Origin: Oscillospiraceae bacterium
GTDB lineage: Bacteria > Bacillota > Clostridia > Oscillospirales > Oscillospiraceae
Assembly: GCA_017479425.1 (NCBI GenBank)
Contig: JAFVCD010000021.1
Coordinates: 1 to 43,106 of the forward strand
DNA length: 43,106 bases
Direction of reading: 5' to 3'
Shown here: positions 23,242-32,378 of the stretch, piece by piece
Numbering within the stretch: position 1 is the stretch's first letter
Layout: each line of letters starts with the position of its first letter
Notes under the pieces: model-generated
What the model was told of the DNA's origin: nothing
Databases searched by the model: none
Seen by the model: the letters and a program-made list of their open reading frames with translations, nothing else
Made by a program: the position numbers and the translations under genes

Positions 23242-23867
23242 TCGCCCGCCTCCGCCGTTGCCTCCGGCTCCGCCTCCTCAGGCGTTTTAGCGAGCTCCTC
23301 CGCCTCCTGAAGCTTGGAAATGGTGCTCATGAGCTTCTGCTCATCGTCGCTCTCTCCGGTCTCCGGCAGTGCCGGAAGTTCCTCAAGCGAGCTGATTGCA
23401 AAGGTTCTGAGAAACGCCGGAGTTGTTTGAAATATCGTAGGTCTGCCCGGCGCGTCGAGGTGTCCGCACGGCTCGATGAGCCCGCGGTCAACAAGCACCG
23501 AGACAGTGTAGCTTGAATCCACGCCGCGCACCTCTTCGATATAAGCTCGCGTAACCGGCTGGAAGTAGGCGACTATGCTCAGAACCTCCAGCGCGGACGG
23601 GCTGAGCTTCGGGGGCTTGCGGGTTTCCAGGCACTGCCTGATAACGTCGCTTATCTCCGGCGCGGAGCACATCTGGAGCATATCGTCGAGCTTCACAATT
23701 CTCACGCCGCGCGACTCTGCTTTTAATTTCTCAGCTATCGCAAGTCCGGCGCTCTCGACCTCCTGCGGCTCAACGGCAAGCACCGCCGCCATACGCTCTA
23801 TCTTAACAGGCTCGCCCGCGGCAAAAAGTATGCCCTCAACGGCTCTTTCAAGCTCCTTCGTTTCCAT
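23238..23867 (-). CDS. scpB: Segregation and condensation protein B
   Basis: 209 residues. ScpB dimers form the condensin-like complex with SMC and ScpA that compacts and separates the chromosome. Two winged-helix domains are expected, and the hallmark segments are present: EGILFAAGEPV at the N-terminus, LSIVAYFQPVTRAYIEEVRGVDS in the middle, then LVDRGLIEPCGHLDAPGRPTIFQTTPAFLRTF. The Glu/Ala-rich C-terminal tail is variable in the family. The gene overlaps scpA by 20 bases. Confidence 0.96.
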   Translation of the reverse strand: METKELERAVEGILFAAGEPVKIERMAAVLAVEPQEVESAGLAIAEKLKAESRGVRIVKLDDMLQMCSAPEISDVIRQCLETRKPPKLSPSALEVLSIVAYFQPVTRAYIEEVRGVDSSYTVSVLVDRGLIEPCGHLDAPGRPTIFQTTPAFLRTFAISSLEELPALPETGESDDEQKLMSTISKLQEAEELAKTPEEAEPEATAEAGE

Positions 23868-24636
23868 CTTCCCCGCCTCCTTCCTCGCTGAGCTTCGAGA
23901 TCGTAACGTCCTCGCCCTCGCCCATTATGCTGACTCTGCCCTCTCGGCAGAGCTCAAGGAGCGCGATAAAGGTCGCCACCATCTCGGTGCGGCTTTTAGA
24001 TTCGGCGATAAGCGCAGAAAAGCGCATCTCGCCTTTTTTTATAAGCTCGTCTATTATCTCCGTCGACTTCTCGGAAACGGAGTAGACGATTCTTGTAGGC
24101 ATCGTAAAACGCGGGGTCTGAAGCACCGCCTTCAGCGCCTCCTCGCGGCTGAATATTCTCAGCATAGCCTTTATGAGATCCTCCGGCTCGTGGACGTAGC
24201 GATACTCCTTGTCAGCCGGAAGCGGCTCGGGCATCTTAGTTATGATACCGGCGCCGCGGTAGTACATCGCCTCAAGCTCGTCCGTAACGGTTTTAACCCG
24301 CTCGTAGACATCCCTGCGGCGCAGCTTTTCAAGCGAGGCGATGAGCTCCTCAAGCTCCGAGGGCTCCTCGTCCTCGTTTATGAGCATCCTCGCCTTGATG
24401 TAGACGAGGTGGCTCGCCATTTGCACGAATTCCGAGGCGATCTCGAGATCCATGCGCTTCATCTCGTCGAGATACGCCATGTATTGGTCGAGAAGGTCGG
24501 ATATTTTAATATCCTTGATCTCTATTTTATTTTTTGAGAGAAGCTGAAGAATAAGCGTCAGCGGTCCTTCAAAATCCTCCATAAGCTCATTGGAGGATCG
24601 GACGACGCCCTCCAGCCTGAAGGTGGGATCGTTCAT
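23848..24636 (-). CDS. scpA: Segregation and condensation protein A
   Basis: 262 residues. This is the kleisin subunit that bridges SMC and ScpB. The N-terminal motif FEGPLTLILQLLSKNKIEIKDIKISDLLDQYMAYL is the SMC neck-binding helix-turn-helix. ASHLVYIKARMLI and a C-terminal winged helix (about 190-250) follow. Its first residues extend slightly beyond many homologues, but ATG choice is supported by position 13 bases after the site-2 protease gene. Confidence 0.96.
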   Translation of the reverse strand: MNDPTFRLEGVVRSSNELMEDFEGPLTLILQLLSKNKIEIKDIKISDLLDQYMAYLDEMKRMDLEIASEFVQMASHLVYIKARMLINEDEEPSELEELIASLEKLRRRDVYERVKTVTDELEAMYYRGAGIITKMPEPLPADKEYRYVHEPEDLIKAMLRIFSREEALKAVLQTPRFTMPTRIVYSVSEKSTEIIDELIKKGEMRFSALIAESKSRTEMVATFIALLELCREGRVSIMGEGEDVTISKLSEEGGGEDGNEGA

Positions 24637-24649
24637 CAGTATCTCCCGA

Positions 24650-25327
24650 TCATTTGAAAATTAAACTGCCGAGGCTCTCACCGAGGCGCAGAAAAATCGA
24701 AAATCGCTCGAGAAGGAAGTTTGAAACAATGTTCATCGGAACAGTCAGTATCCCGAACCAGCTCAGCGCGACGAGAACTATCATGCCGTAGCGCTCATAG
24801 CGCATAAGCATATAGTACCACCTCTCTGGCAGGAATGCAAACAGCACCTTGCTGCCGTCAAGCGGAGATATCGGAATGAGGTTAAAAACGCCGAGGCTGA
24901 GGCTTATCGTTGCGATACGCACAACGCTCGTCACGACGTAGTAGCCGACGGTGGTATCGTAGATCGGCTGCCAGATAACCCCGGCGACAAAGAGCGCAAG
25001 CGAGGTCAGGACGAAGTTCGACATCGGCCCCGCGAGAGCGGTGAGCGCCATGCCCCACTTAGGATTTTTGAAGCGCCGCATATCTATCGGAACGGGCTTT
25101 GCCCAGCCGAAGCCGACCGTTATGAGCATCAGAAAGCCGAGAATGTCAAAGTGCTTTACTGGATTGGGACTGAGGCGCCCCATATCGCGCGCCGTCGTAT
25201 CGCCGAGCGCGAGAGCGCACAGTCCGTGACAGCACTCGTGCACCGTTATGACGATCAGCACCGGAATCACGCTGATCGCCATATCGAGAAGCTTATACCA
25301 CTCGAGGTTTTTTAGTATCTCAATCAT
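24650..25327 (-). CDS. Site-2 protease family (M50) membrane metalloprotease
   Basis: 225 residues with about five to six hydrophobic segments. The zinc-binding HEXXH is HECCH at 30-34, inside the first strong membrane helix. A C-terminal third-ligand motif of the NPDG type appears as SPLDGSK. PNPVKHFD, after the first helix, is typical of the small Rhomboid-like M50 group found beside scpA. These proteases cut within membranes, but this compact branch has no assigned substrate. The two cysteines within HECCH are unusual. It overlaps engB by 4 bases. Confidence 0.9.
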   Translation of the reverse strand: MIEILKNLEWYKLLDMAISVIPVLIVITVHECCHGLCALALGDTTARDMGRLSPNPVKHFDILGFLMLITVGFGWAKPVPIDMRRFKNPKWGMALTALAGPMSNFVLTSLALFVAGVIWQPIYDTTVGYYVVTSVVRIATISLSLGVFNLIPISPLDGSKVLFAFLPERWYYMLMRYERYGMIVLVALSWFGILTVPMNIVSNFLLERFSIFLRLGESLGSLIFK

Positions 25328-25908
25328 CTGAGCGCCTTTTCCATCTCGGCAAGAAGCTCAATTCTGCCGGTTCCCTTCTCCGCCGAAAACGGCATGAGAG
25401 GGATGCTCTCGTCAAGAGCGAGCGTTTCGCGGATGAGCGCGAGATTCGGCTCTATCTCGCTCTTTTTGAGCTTGTCGAGCTTGTTTGCGACGACAATCAC
25501 CGGGCATTCCGTGTCCTTGAAGAACCTTGCCATCGTTTCATCGTCCTTCGTAGGCTTATGACGCGCGTCGACGATCAGCACGCCGAGGGTAATGAGCCCC
25601 TTCTCCTGGAAGTATGCCTCCATGAGCCGCGCCCAACGGTCGCGCTCCGCCTGGCTGACCTTCGCGTAGCCGTAGCCGGGTAGGTCGGTGAGATACGCGG
25701 CCGAGTCGACAAGGAAGTAGTTTATCTGGCTCGTCTTGCCGGGCTGTGCGCCGACGCGGGCGAAGTTTTTGCGTTGTATGAGCGCGTTGATGACCGAGCT
25801 TTTTCCGACGTTCGACCTGCCCGCAAAGGCGAGCTGAGGGCGCTTATCGCGGATAAAATCAGCCGGCTTCACCGCGCTTTTTACAAATTCTGTTTTACGA
25901 AAATCCAT
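25324..25908 (-). CDS. ysxC: Ribosome biogenesis GTP-binding protein YihA/YsxC
   Basis: 194 residues, family length. It is an essential GTPase of 50S assembly in Firmicutes. G1 is GRSNVGKS at 30-37, followed by the threonine of PGKTSQINYF as G2. G3 is DLPGYGYAK and G4 is NKLDK. It is preceded by lon with a 5-base gap, the classical clpX-lon-ysxC order of low-GC Gram-positives. Confidence 0.97.
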   Translation of the reverse strand: MDFRKTEFVKSAVKPADFIRDKRPQLAFAGRSNVGKSSVINALIQRKNFARVGAQPGKTSQINYFLVDSAAYLTDLPGYGYAKVSQAERDRWARLMEAYFQEKGLITLGVLIVDARHKPTKDDETMARFFKDTECPVIVVANKLDKLKKSEIEPNLALIRETLALDESIPLMPFSAEKGTGRIELLAEMEKALR

Positions 25909-25913
25909 AGCTG

Positions 25914-28328
25914 TTACTGTCTCAGAGTTTTTGATTTTTCAGCCTTTACCGCCGGCTTTTCGGGTATAAGCGCCGGCTTTTGCGACTTTTTCGGCATTTT
26001 TATTGCAAGCGGAATAACATCGTCAAGCGTCTCTGCAAAGCTGAAATTGAGCTTTTCGCGCACGTTTTCGTCGATTTCCGCGATGTCCGGCTCGTTCTCC
26101 TTCGGAACGATGACGAGCTTCACGCCTCGCCTCAGCGCCGCCATCGTCTTCTCGCGCAGACCGCCGATTGCGAGTACCCTGCCGGTGAGCGTAATTTCGC
26201 CGGTCATGGCGATATCGCGCCGCACGGGCGCGCCGGTGAGCGCGGAGATAACGGCGATTGCGATGGTAATGCCCGCAGATGGGCCGTCCTTCGGCACCGC
26301 ACCCTCAGGGAAATGGATGTGGATATCCTTGTTCTTGTAGAACTCCGGGTCGATGCCGAGCGCCTTTGCTCTCGCGCGGATGCAGGTCACTGCCGCCTGC
26401 GCCGACTCGGTCATTACCTTTCCGAGGTTGCCGGTGAGCTCGATTTTGCCGCTGCCGTCAAGCGCGACGGCCTCGACCTCGAGTATCTCGCCGCCGACCT
26501 GAGTCCACGCAAGTCCGTTGACAACGCCGATTCTGTCGCTCTTCGCGTTCGCATCGGGCTTGTACTTTGCCGCGCCGAGGAGCGCCTCGAGGTTTTCGGG
26601 CTTTACCGACAGTCCCGCGCCCTCGCCGGTTGCGATCCTCTCATCACACTTGCGGCACAGGGCGGCGATCTCGCGCTCGAGCTGGCGCACTCCGGACTCT
26701 CTCGTGTACTGTGCGATAAGCGCGCGCACCGCGGCGTCGGAAATGCGGAAGCTTCTGCCGTCAAGTCCGTGCTTTTTGCGCATTTTCGGAATAAGATGAT
26801 TCTTTGCGATCATAACCTTCTCCTCGTCCGTGTAGGAGCCGAGCTCGATGATCTCCATACGGTCGAGCAGCGGGCGCGGAATGGTGTCGAGGGTGTTCGC
26901 CGTCATGATGAACATCACGTTTGAGAGATCGAACGGCACCTCGAGAAAGTGATCGCGGAAGGTGGTGTTCTCAACGGGGTCGAGCGCCTCCAGCAGCGCC
27001 GCAGACGGGTCGCCGCGGTAGTCTGAACCGAGCTTGTCGATCTCGTCGAGGAGAAGAATCGGGTTATTCGAGCCGGACTGCGTCACGGCGGTCATTATTC
27101 TGCCGGGCATTGCGCCGACGTAGGTCTTTCTGTGGCCGCGTATCTCAGCCTCGTCGTGGACTCCGCCGAGGCTCATTCTGGCAAGCTTGCGGTTTGTCGC
27201 GTGGGCGACTGACATTGCGATGCTCGTCTTACCGACGCCCGGAGGGCCGACAAGACACAGTATCGCGCCCTTGACGTCCGGCGCGACCTTGCGGACGGAG
27301 AGAAATTCGAGGATCCTGTCCTTTACCTTCGTAAGTCCGTAGTGTTCCCTGTCGAGTATCCTCTTCGCGCCTGCGATATCAAGCCGCTCCTCAGTCGAGG
27401 TGTGCCACGGAAGCGCCAGCACAGCGTCGAGCCAGCCGCGGATAACGGAAGCCTCGGACGAGCCGAACGGCTGCTTTGCAAGGCGGTCTGTTTCTTTAAA
27501 GAGCTTCTCCTCAATCTCCTGCGGGAGCGAGAGAAGCGCAATCTTTTCTCTGTATTCGTCGATGTCGGAGCTGTCGTCGTCACCGAGCTCCGCCCGCAGT
27601 ACGTTCATCTCCTCGCGGATGTACTGCTCGCGGTGCATATTGCCGAGGCGGTCGTTGAGCTTCTTGTGCAGCTCCTCGCGGATTTTTATAACGTCGAGCT
27701 GCTCAGAGAGAAGCGTCAGCACCCGCGTGAGCCTCACGGCTGGGTCGAGCATCTCAAGAAGCTCCTGCTTAACGCGGTAGTCAACGTTGAGATTCTGCGC
27801 GATATAATCGGCTATGTAGCCCGGCTCGCCGCGCAGTGCGAGGGAGATCATTATCTCCGGAGTTTCACGCTCTGTTGAGGCAAGATAGTCGCCGAACATA
27901 TCTAACGCGCTGCCGATAAGCGCCTTGACCTCAGCCTCCTTCGCCTCGGTAGGCTCATCCGGCACGCGCGCGACAGTCGCCGTTGCGTACTTTGCGCCGT
28001 GGGAGATGTTGAGGATCCTCGCCCTCGCAATGCCCTCTACGATAACTCGCATATTGCCGTCGCCGCCGCGGATGAATTGCCGCACCTCGCAGATAACGCC
28101 CATGTGATAAAGGTCTGCGGCTATCGGCTTATCCTTGAGCGCGTCGCGCTGACTGACGAGAAATATATGTCTCGAGCCTCCGCTCGCCTTCTCGACTGCG
28201 GCGACCGAGCTTGAGCGCTCAACATCGAAGCCCATTCCCATCTCGGGGAAGACCGTGAGCCCGCGCAGAGGAAGCATCGGAAGCGTTTCCAGTGCGTTTT
28301 CTTCGATTATTTCAGTGTTTTTCTGCAT
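25914..28328 (-). CDS. lon: ATP-dependent protease Lon (LonA)
   Basis: 804 residues. The N-terminal substrate domain covers about 15-210 (LPMLPLRGLTVFPEM). The AAA+ module has Walker A GPPGVGKT at 361-368 and Walker B LLLDEID at 425-431. The proteolytic domain holds the Ser684-Lys727 dyad within PKDGPSAG and LREK. A basic Lys/Pro-rich tail of about 25 residues follows, longer than in B. subtilis LonA. Lon degrades misfolded and regulatory proteins. A hairpin occupies most of the 66-base gap to clpX. Confidence 0.97.
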   Translation of the reverse strand: MQKNTEIIEENALETLPMLPLRGLTVFPEMGMGFDVERSSSVAAVEKASGGSRHIFLVSQRDALKDKPIAADLYHMGVICEVRQFIRGGDGNMRVIVEGIARARILNISHGAKYATATVARVPDEPTEAKEAEVKALIGSALDMFGDYLASTERETPEIMISLALRGEPGYIADYIAQNLNVDYRVKQELLEMLDPAVRLTRVLTLLSEQLDVIKIREELHKKLNDRLGNMHREQYIREEMNVLRAELGDDDSSDIDEYREKIALLSLPQEIEEKLFKETDRLAKQPFGSSEASVIRGWLDAVLALPWHTSTEERLDIAGAKRILDREHYGLTKVKDRILEFLSVRKVAPDVKGAILCLVGPPGVGKTSIAMSVAHATNRKLARMSLGGVHDEAEIRGHRKTYVGAMPGRIMTAVTQSGSNNPILLLDEIDKLGSDYRGDPSAALLEALDPVENTTFRDHFLEVPFDLSNVMFIMTANTLDTIPRPLLDRMEIIELGSYTDEEKVMIAKNHLIPKMRKKHGLDGRSFRISDAAVRALIAQYTRESGVRQLEREIAALCRKCDERIATGEGAGLSVKPENLEALLGAAKYKPDANAKSDRIGVVNGLAWTQVGGEILEVEAVALDGSGKIELTGNLGKVMTESAQAAVTCIRARAKALGIDPEFYKNKDIHIHFPEGAVPKDGPSAGITIAIAVISALTGAPVRRDIAMTGEITLTGRVLAIGGLREKTMAALRRGVKLVIVPKENEPDIAEIDENVREKLNFSFAETLDDVIPLAIKMPKKSQKPALIPEKPAVKAEKSKTLRQ

Positions 28329-28358
28329 AAATGAATACCTGCATTTAAAAGGGTAACA

Positions 28359-28386
28359 GAGCGTACTGTAAAAATACGGTACGCTC
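28359..28386 (-). promoter_or_regulatory. Inverted repeat between clpX and lon
   Basis: An 8-base perfect arm (28359-28366 and 28379-28386) extends by three pairs after a mismatch around a TTTT loop. It lies 30 bases before the lon ATG. No U-tract follows, so it is not an obvious terminator, and it does not match the CIRCE heat-shock operator. It could be an RNA processing or stability stem, or a protein-binding site. Confidence 0.5.
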
Positions 28387-28394
28387 CTCGTCGA

Positions 28395-29666
28395 TTACTC
28401 TGCTTTCAATATTTCCGGGTCAATTTCGGCCTTGCGGTGGTGTACCTTCGGCTTTGCGCCCTCGGTTACGCACTCCTTTGTGACCGTTACCCTGTCTATT
28501 CGCTCGTCGGACGGAACCTCGTACATGATGTCCGTCATAATACGCTCGACGACGCTTCTGAGGCCTCTCGCTCCGATATCAAGCTCGATTGCCTTGTCGG
28601 CAATCGCCTCAAGCGCCGCATCCTCAAATTCGAGGTTAACGCCGTCATACTTCATAAGAGTCTTGTACTGCCGCGTGAGCGCGTTTTTCGGCTCCTTGAG
28701 TATGCGCACAAGATCGTCGCGCCCAAGCTGCCGCATAGGAACGATGACCGGCATACGGCCTATAAGCTCCGGGATTATGCCGAACTTCTGGAGATCGTGA
28801 CTTCTTACGTTCGCCATTATCTCGCTGACGTCGGTCTCCTTCTTCGACTTTATATCAGCGCCGAAGCCCATTGCCTTCTTATCAAGCCTCTGCTCAACTA
28901 TCTTTTCGATTCCATCGAAGGCGCCGCCGCAGATAAACAGAATGTTCTTCGTGTCGATGGAGATGAACTCCTGCTGCGGGTGCTTTCTGCCGCCCTGAGG
29001 CGGTACGTTGGAGATTGTGCCCTCGAGGATCTTCAAAAGCGCCTGCTGAACTCCCTCGCCCGAAACATCTCGGGTGATGGAGGTGTTCTCTGATTTGCGC
29101 GCGATCTTATCGAGCTCGTCGATATAGATTATGCCGCGCTCGGCAAGCGGAACATTGAAGTCCGCGCTCTGCAGGAGGCGCAGGAGGATGTTCTCAACGT
29201 CCTCGCCGACGTAGCCCGCCTCTGTGAGCGTCGTGGCGTCGGCAATAGCGAACGGGACCTGAAGCATTCTTGCAAGAGTCTGCGCGAAAAGCGTCTTTCC
29301 GGAGCCGGTCGGCCCGATTATGAGAACATTCGACTTCTGAAGCTCTGTGTCGGTAGATGGAGAAGAGATACGCTTGTAGTGGTTATAGACCGCAACGGCG
29401 ATGGATTTTTTCGCCTCGTCCTGCCCGATGATATACTCATCAAGATATTCCTTTATCTCTCTGGGCTTCGGAACTTTTTGAAGCGTCTCGACTGGATCGT
29501 TTTCATCGTAGGTCATATCGACAAATTCGTCGCCGATGATATCGGAGCAGAGCCGGACGCACTCGTTGCAGATATAGACTCCCTGACCGCCGATGAGGCG
29601 GTCTACCTCGTTCTCACTCTTCCCGCAAAAGCTGCAGCGCGCGTACTTTTCGGTGTTTTTTGGCAT
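28395..29666 (-). CDS. clpX: ATP-dependent Clp protease ATP-binding subunit ClpX
   Basis: 423 residues from the ATG at 29664-29666 ([14 protein letters not shown]); an upstream frame extension lies within clpP and is rejected. The zinc-binding domain uses C11, C14, C33 and C36. The AAA+ part has Walker A GPTGSGKT at 118-125, pore motif GYVGED at 151-156 and Walker B YIDELDK near 181-187. It unfolds tagged substrates such as SsrA products and feeds ClpP. The ribosome-binding site GAGG lies inside the last clpP codons, 7 bases separating stop and start. Confidence 0.97.
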   Translation of the reverse strand: MPKNTEKYARCSFCGKSENEVDRLIGGQGVYICNECVRLCSDIIGDEFVDMTYDENDPVETLQKVPKPREIKEYLDEYIIGQDEAKKSIAVAVYNHYKRISSPSTDTELQKSNVLIIGPTGSGKTLFAQTLARMLQVPFAIADATTLTEAGYVGEDVENILLRLLQSADFNVPLAERGIIYIDELDKIARKSENTSITRDVSGEGVQQALLKILEGTISNVPPQGGRKHPQQEFISIDTKNILFICGGAFDGIEKIVEQRLDKKAMGFGADIKSKKETDVSEIMANVRSHDLQKFGIIPELIGRMPVIVPMRQLGRDDLVRILKEPKNALTRQYKTLMKYDGVNLEFEDAALEAIADKAIELDIGARGLRSVVERIMTDIMYEVPSDERIDRVTVTKECVTEGAKPKVHHRKAEIDPEILKAE

Positions 29667-29673
29667 CGGGCAG

Positions 29674-30255
29674 TTACCTCTTTGTAATAACCTTGTCGAT
29701 AAGTCCGAACTCAAGAGCCTCCTGGGCTGTCATGAAGTTATCGCGCTCGGTTGCCTCGCGGATAACGTCTATCGACTTGCCGGTGTTCTCTGCGAGGATC
29801 TTGTTGAGGTTCTCCTTGATGCGGAGAATGTTCTCGGCGTGGATCCGGATATCCGTCGCCTGACCCTGGAAGCCGCCGGAGGGCTGATGGATCATGATCT
29901 CGGAATTCGGGAGAGCTATTCTCTTGCCCTTCGCGCCGGCGGAGAGCAGGAACGCACCCAGAGACGCCGCAAGACCTACGCAGATCGTCGAAACGTCGGG
30001 CTTAATATACTGCATAGTGTCATAGATAGCCATGCCCGCAGTGACGGAGCCTCCGGGGGAGTTGATATAGAACTGGATGTCCTTGTCGGGATCCGCCGCC
30101 TCGAGATAAAGGAGCTGCGCCACAACGAGAGATGCAGTGGCGTCATTGACCTCCTCACCGAGGAAGATTATGCGATCATTCAGCAGGCGGGAGAAAATAT
30201 CGTAGCTTCTCTCGCCGCGGCTCGTTTGTTCAACTACATAGGGAATAAGTGCCAT
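29674..30255 (-). CDS. clpP: ATP-dependent Clp protease proteolytic subunit
   Basis: 193 residues. The Ser-His-Asp triad is S98 (GLAASLGAF), H123 (IMIHQPSGG) and D172 (ERDNF). [20 protein letters not shown] and the oligomer-forming handle helix are intact. There is no substantial propeptide. It forms a barrel of two heptamers with ClpX. A strong AAGGAG ribosome-binding site precedes the ATG. tig-clpP-clpX-lon is the usual Clostridia order. Confidence 0.97.
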   Translation of the reverse strand: MALIPYVVEQTSRGERSYDIFSRLLNDRIIFLGEEVNDATASLVVAQLLYLEAADPDKDIQFYINSPGGSVTAGMAIYDTMQYIKPDVSTICVGLAASLGAFLLSAGAKGKRIALPNSEIMIHQPSGGFQGQATDIRIHAENILRIKENLNKILAENTGKSIDVIREATERDNFMTAQEALEFGLIDKVITKR

Positions 30256-30308
30256 TTTTAATTCTCCTTGTTATTTGCTCTGTAAAATATAGCCGGTCAG
30301 ACGGAGAA

Positions 30309-31619
30309 TTATTCAGCCTCGGCGGTATCCTCGGCTTTTTTCTCCTTCTCGACCTTTGCGTTTGCGAGGACAAAGTCCTTTGCCTTGTCGATAACAAGGC
30401 CGGTCTTGACGGAATCAGCGGAAACGGCCTTGCGGATGGACTCTATCTCCATGCCGTACTGGTCTGCAAGGCGCTTATACTCGCCCTCGACGTCCTCGTC
30501 GGTGACCTCGAACTTCTCGGTCTTTGCAATGTACTCATAGGCGAGATCTGCCTTGATCTCCTTCTCTGCGGTCGGGCGAAGCTCAACGCGGAGCATCTCC
30601 TCGCTCATACCCATCATCTTGAGATATGTATCGAAATCCATGCCCTGGGTGGAGATGTTGTACTTGAAGTTGCCGATCATGTTGTCGACGTGATCCTCGA
30701 TCATCGCGTCGGGAATCTCGCCCTCGACCTTGTCAACAAGGCGGCTCAGAACGACGTTCTTGAACGCCTCCTCAGCCTCGCTCTTGCGCTTTGCGGTGAG
30801 GTCGGCCTTGACGGAGTCCTGATACTCCTTGAGGGTGTCGAACTCAGAAACGTCCTTTGCGAACTCATCGTCGAGCTCGGGGAGAATCTTCTCCTTGACG
30901 TTCTTGACGGTGACCTTGAAGGTCGCGTCCTTTCCGGCGAGCTCGGGAGCGTACTCAGTCGGGAAGGTCACGTTTACGTCGAAATTCTCGCCGGTCTTCT
31001 TGCCGACGATCTGCTCCTCAAAGCCGGGGATGAAGGTGCCGGAGCCGAGCTCGAGGTCATAGTCCTCGCCCTTGCCGCCCTCGAAAGGAACTCCTTCCAT
31101 AAAGCCCTCAAAGTCGATGGTGGCGATGTCGCCCTTCTTCGCCTTGCGCTCAACGGTCTCAACTCTCGCGTTCTGCTCTCTGACCTTGTCGATCTCGCGG
31201 TCAACGTCCTTCTTGAGAACCTTGACAGCGGGCTTCGGAGCCTCAATACCCTTGTAATCTTTGACAACTACCTCGGGGTAAAGGGCGACGACAAACTTAA
31301 CGGTGAGGTTCTTCTCCTCGCCGATCTTCATATCAGCGATGGATGGTCTGCCGACAACGTCGAGCTTCTCCTCGGTAATGCCGAACTGAAGCATCTCGGG
31401 ATAGAGCTCCTCGGCTGCGTCCTCATAGAAGGCGCCGGTGCCGTACATAGCCTCGATCATCTTGCGGGGGGCCTTGCCCTTGCGGAAGCCGGGGATGCTG
31501 ATGCGGCCGCGGCCCTTAAGATATGCCTTGTTAACGGCAGCCTCAAACTCCTCTGCGGTTGCCTCTACGGTAAGCTCGGCGGTGTTCTTCTCTTTTTTCT
31601 CTAAGTTCTTGACTATCAC
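30309..31619 (-). CDS. tig: Trigger factor
   Basis: 436 residues from a GTG at 31617-31619, with AGGAGG 8 bases upstream. It is a ribosome-associated chaperone and peptidyl-prolyl isomerase. The N-terminal ribosome-binding loop GFRKGKAPRKMIE is at about 44-56. The FKBP-type PPIase domain (about 155-240) shows GDIATIDFEGFMEGVPFEGG and FIPGFEEQIVG. The helical C-terminal domain includes MIEDHVDNMIGNFKY and ends in an acidic tail. It heads the 11-gene proteostasis operon. Confidence 0.97.
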   Translation of the reverse strand: MIVKNLEKKEKNTAELTVEATAEEFEAAVNKAYLKGRGRISIPGFRKGKAPRKMIEAMYGTGAFYEDAAEELYPEMLQFGITEEKLDVVGRPSIADMKIGEEKNLTVKFVVALYPEVVVKDYKGIEAPKPAVKVLKKDVDREIDKVREQNARVETVERKAKKGDIATIDFEGFMEGVPFEGGKGEDYDLELGSGTFIPGFEEQIVGKKTGENFDVNVTFPTEYAPELAGKDATFKVTVKNVKEKILPELDDEFAKDVSEFDTLKEYQDSVKADLTAKRKSEAEEAFKNVVLSRLVDKVEGEIPDAMIEDHVDNMIGNFKYNISTQGMDFDTYLKMMGMSEEMLRVELRPTAEKEIKADLAYEYIAKTEKFEVTDEDVEGEYKRLADQYGMEIESIRKAVSADSVKTGLVIDKAKDFVLANAKVEKEKKAEDTAEAE

Positions 31620-31656
31620 TGGATGTTCCTCCTAATGTATTTTGCAAAATCGGTAT

Positions 31657-31685
31657 ATTATAGCATTGTTTTTCGCTTTTGTAAA
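31657..31685 (-). promoter_or_regulatory. Sigma-A promoter of the tig operon
   Basis: The -35 TTTACA (plus 31680-31685) and the -10 TATAAT (plus 31657-31662) are separated by exactly 17 bases on the minus strand. The start site would lie near 31650, leaving a leader of about 30 bases ending in AGGAGG. No terminator separates it from the metallophosphoesterase stop 5 bases upstream, so read-through may add to its expression. Confidence 0.85.
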
Positions 31686-31690
31686 TAGGG

Positions 31691-32374
31691 TTATCCGACC
31701 AAAACCGGCCTGAAACCGACGTGATCGGCGGAAATAAGGCGGTATTCCACTCCGTCCGCCTCGCCCTCGTAGGCATATTGGCAGCCGGTGCCGTGAATGT
31801 GGCCGTAGTAGCAGCGCTTCACGCCGTAATCATGCAGAAGCTCCACCATCTCGTGCGAGTAGTATTTGCCGTAAAACGGCGGGTAGTGCAGAAAGGCGAT
31901 CTTCTCGCCCTCTCCGGCGGCCTTGAGACTCGCCTCAAGGCGCAATATTTCGCGCGCCATTATCTTTTTATCGTGGTCGGTGCCGCCCTCAGTCGGGCAG
32001 AACCAGCCTCTCGTGCCGCAGACCCACACGCCGTCTGTGAAAAAGGCGTTGTTGTTGAGTATTTCTATGGAGTCAAGACCGTTTTCCTCAAAAAACTTCT
32101 TTGCCTTCGACGCTGTCGACCACCAGAAATCGTGATTGCCCTTGAGGATTATCTTTTTTCCAGGCAGAGCGTCGATGAATCGGAAATCCTCAAGGCAGTC
32201 CTGTATCGCCATGCCCCAGGTGAGGTCGCCCGCAATGACGGTGGTATCCTCAGGCCGGACGATTTTGAAGTTCTCCCTGAGCTTTTCCGCGTGATCCTCC
32301 CACCCGGGGCCGAAAATATCCATCGGCTTGTCCGCCTCGAAGGAGAGGTGCAGGTCACCGATAACGTACAGCAT
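31691..32374 (-). CDS. Metallophosphoesterase family protein
   Basis: 227 residues. Calcineurin-like motifs are in order: GDLHLS at 6-11 (metal-binding D7 and H9), GDLTWGM, GNHDFWWS, a C-terminal histidine in HYPPF, and YGHIHGTG. There is no signal peptide, so it is cytoplasmic. Close homologues are annotated only as phosphohydrolases; the substrate cannot be read from the sequence. It sits 4 bases after thrC, likely co-transcribed from the lepB promoter. Confidence 0.9.
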   Translation of the reverse strand: MLYVIGDLHLSFEADKPMDIFGPGWEDHAEKLRENFKIVRPEDTTVIAGDLTWGMAIQDCLEDFRFIDALPGKKIILKGNHDFWWSTASKAKKFFEENGLDSIEILNNNAFFTDGVWVCGTRGWFCPTEGGTDHDKKIMAREILRLEASLKAAGEGEKIAFLHYPPFYGKYYSHEMVELLHDYGVKRCYYGHIHGTGCQYAYEGEADGVEYRLISADHVGFRPVLVG

Positions 32375-32378
32375 CCCT

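Noticed and set aside
28359-28386. CIRCE heat-shock operator before lon
   Set aside because: The arms do not match TTAGCACTC and the spacer length differs.
29667-29714. 16-codon N-terminal extension of clpX
   Set aside because: It lies within the clpP end and ClpX proteins start directly before the zinc domain, as with the ATG at 29664-29666.
30249-31604. Plus-strand open frame of 451 codons opposite tig
   Set aside because: It mirrors Glu/Lys-rich trigger factor codons, giving a Leu-rich nonsense sequence.
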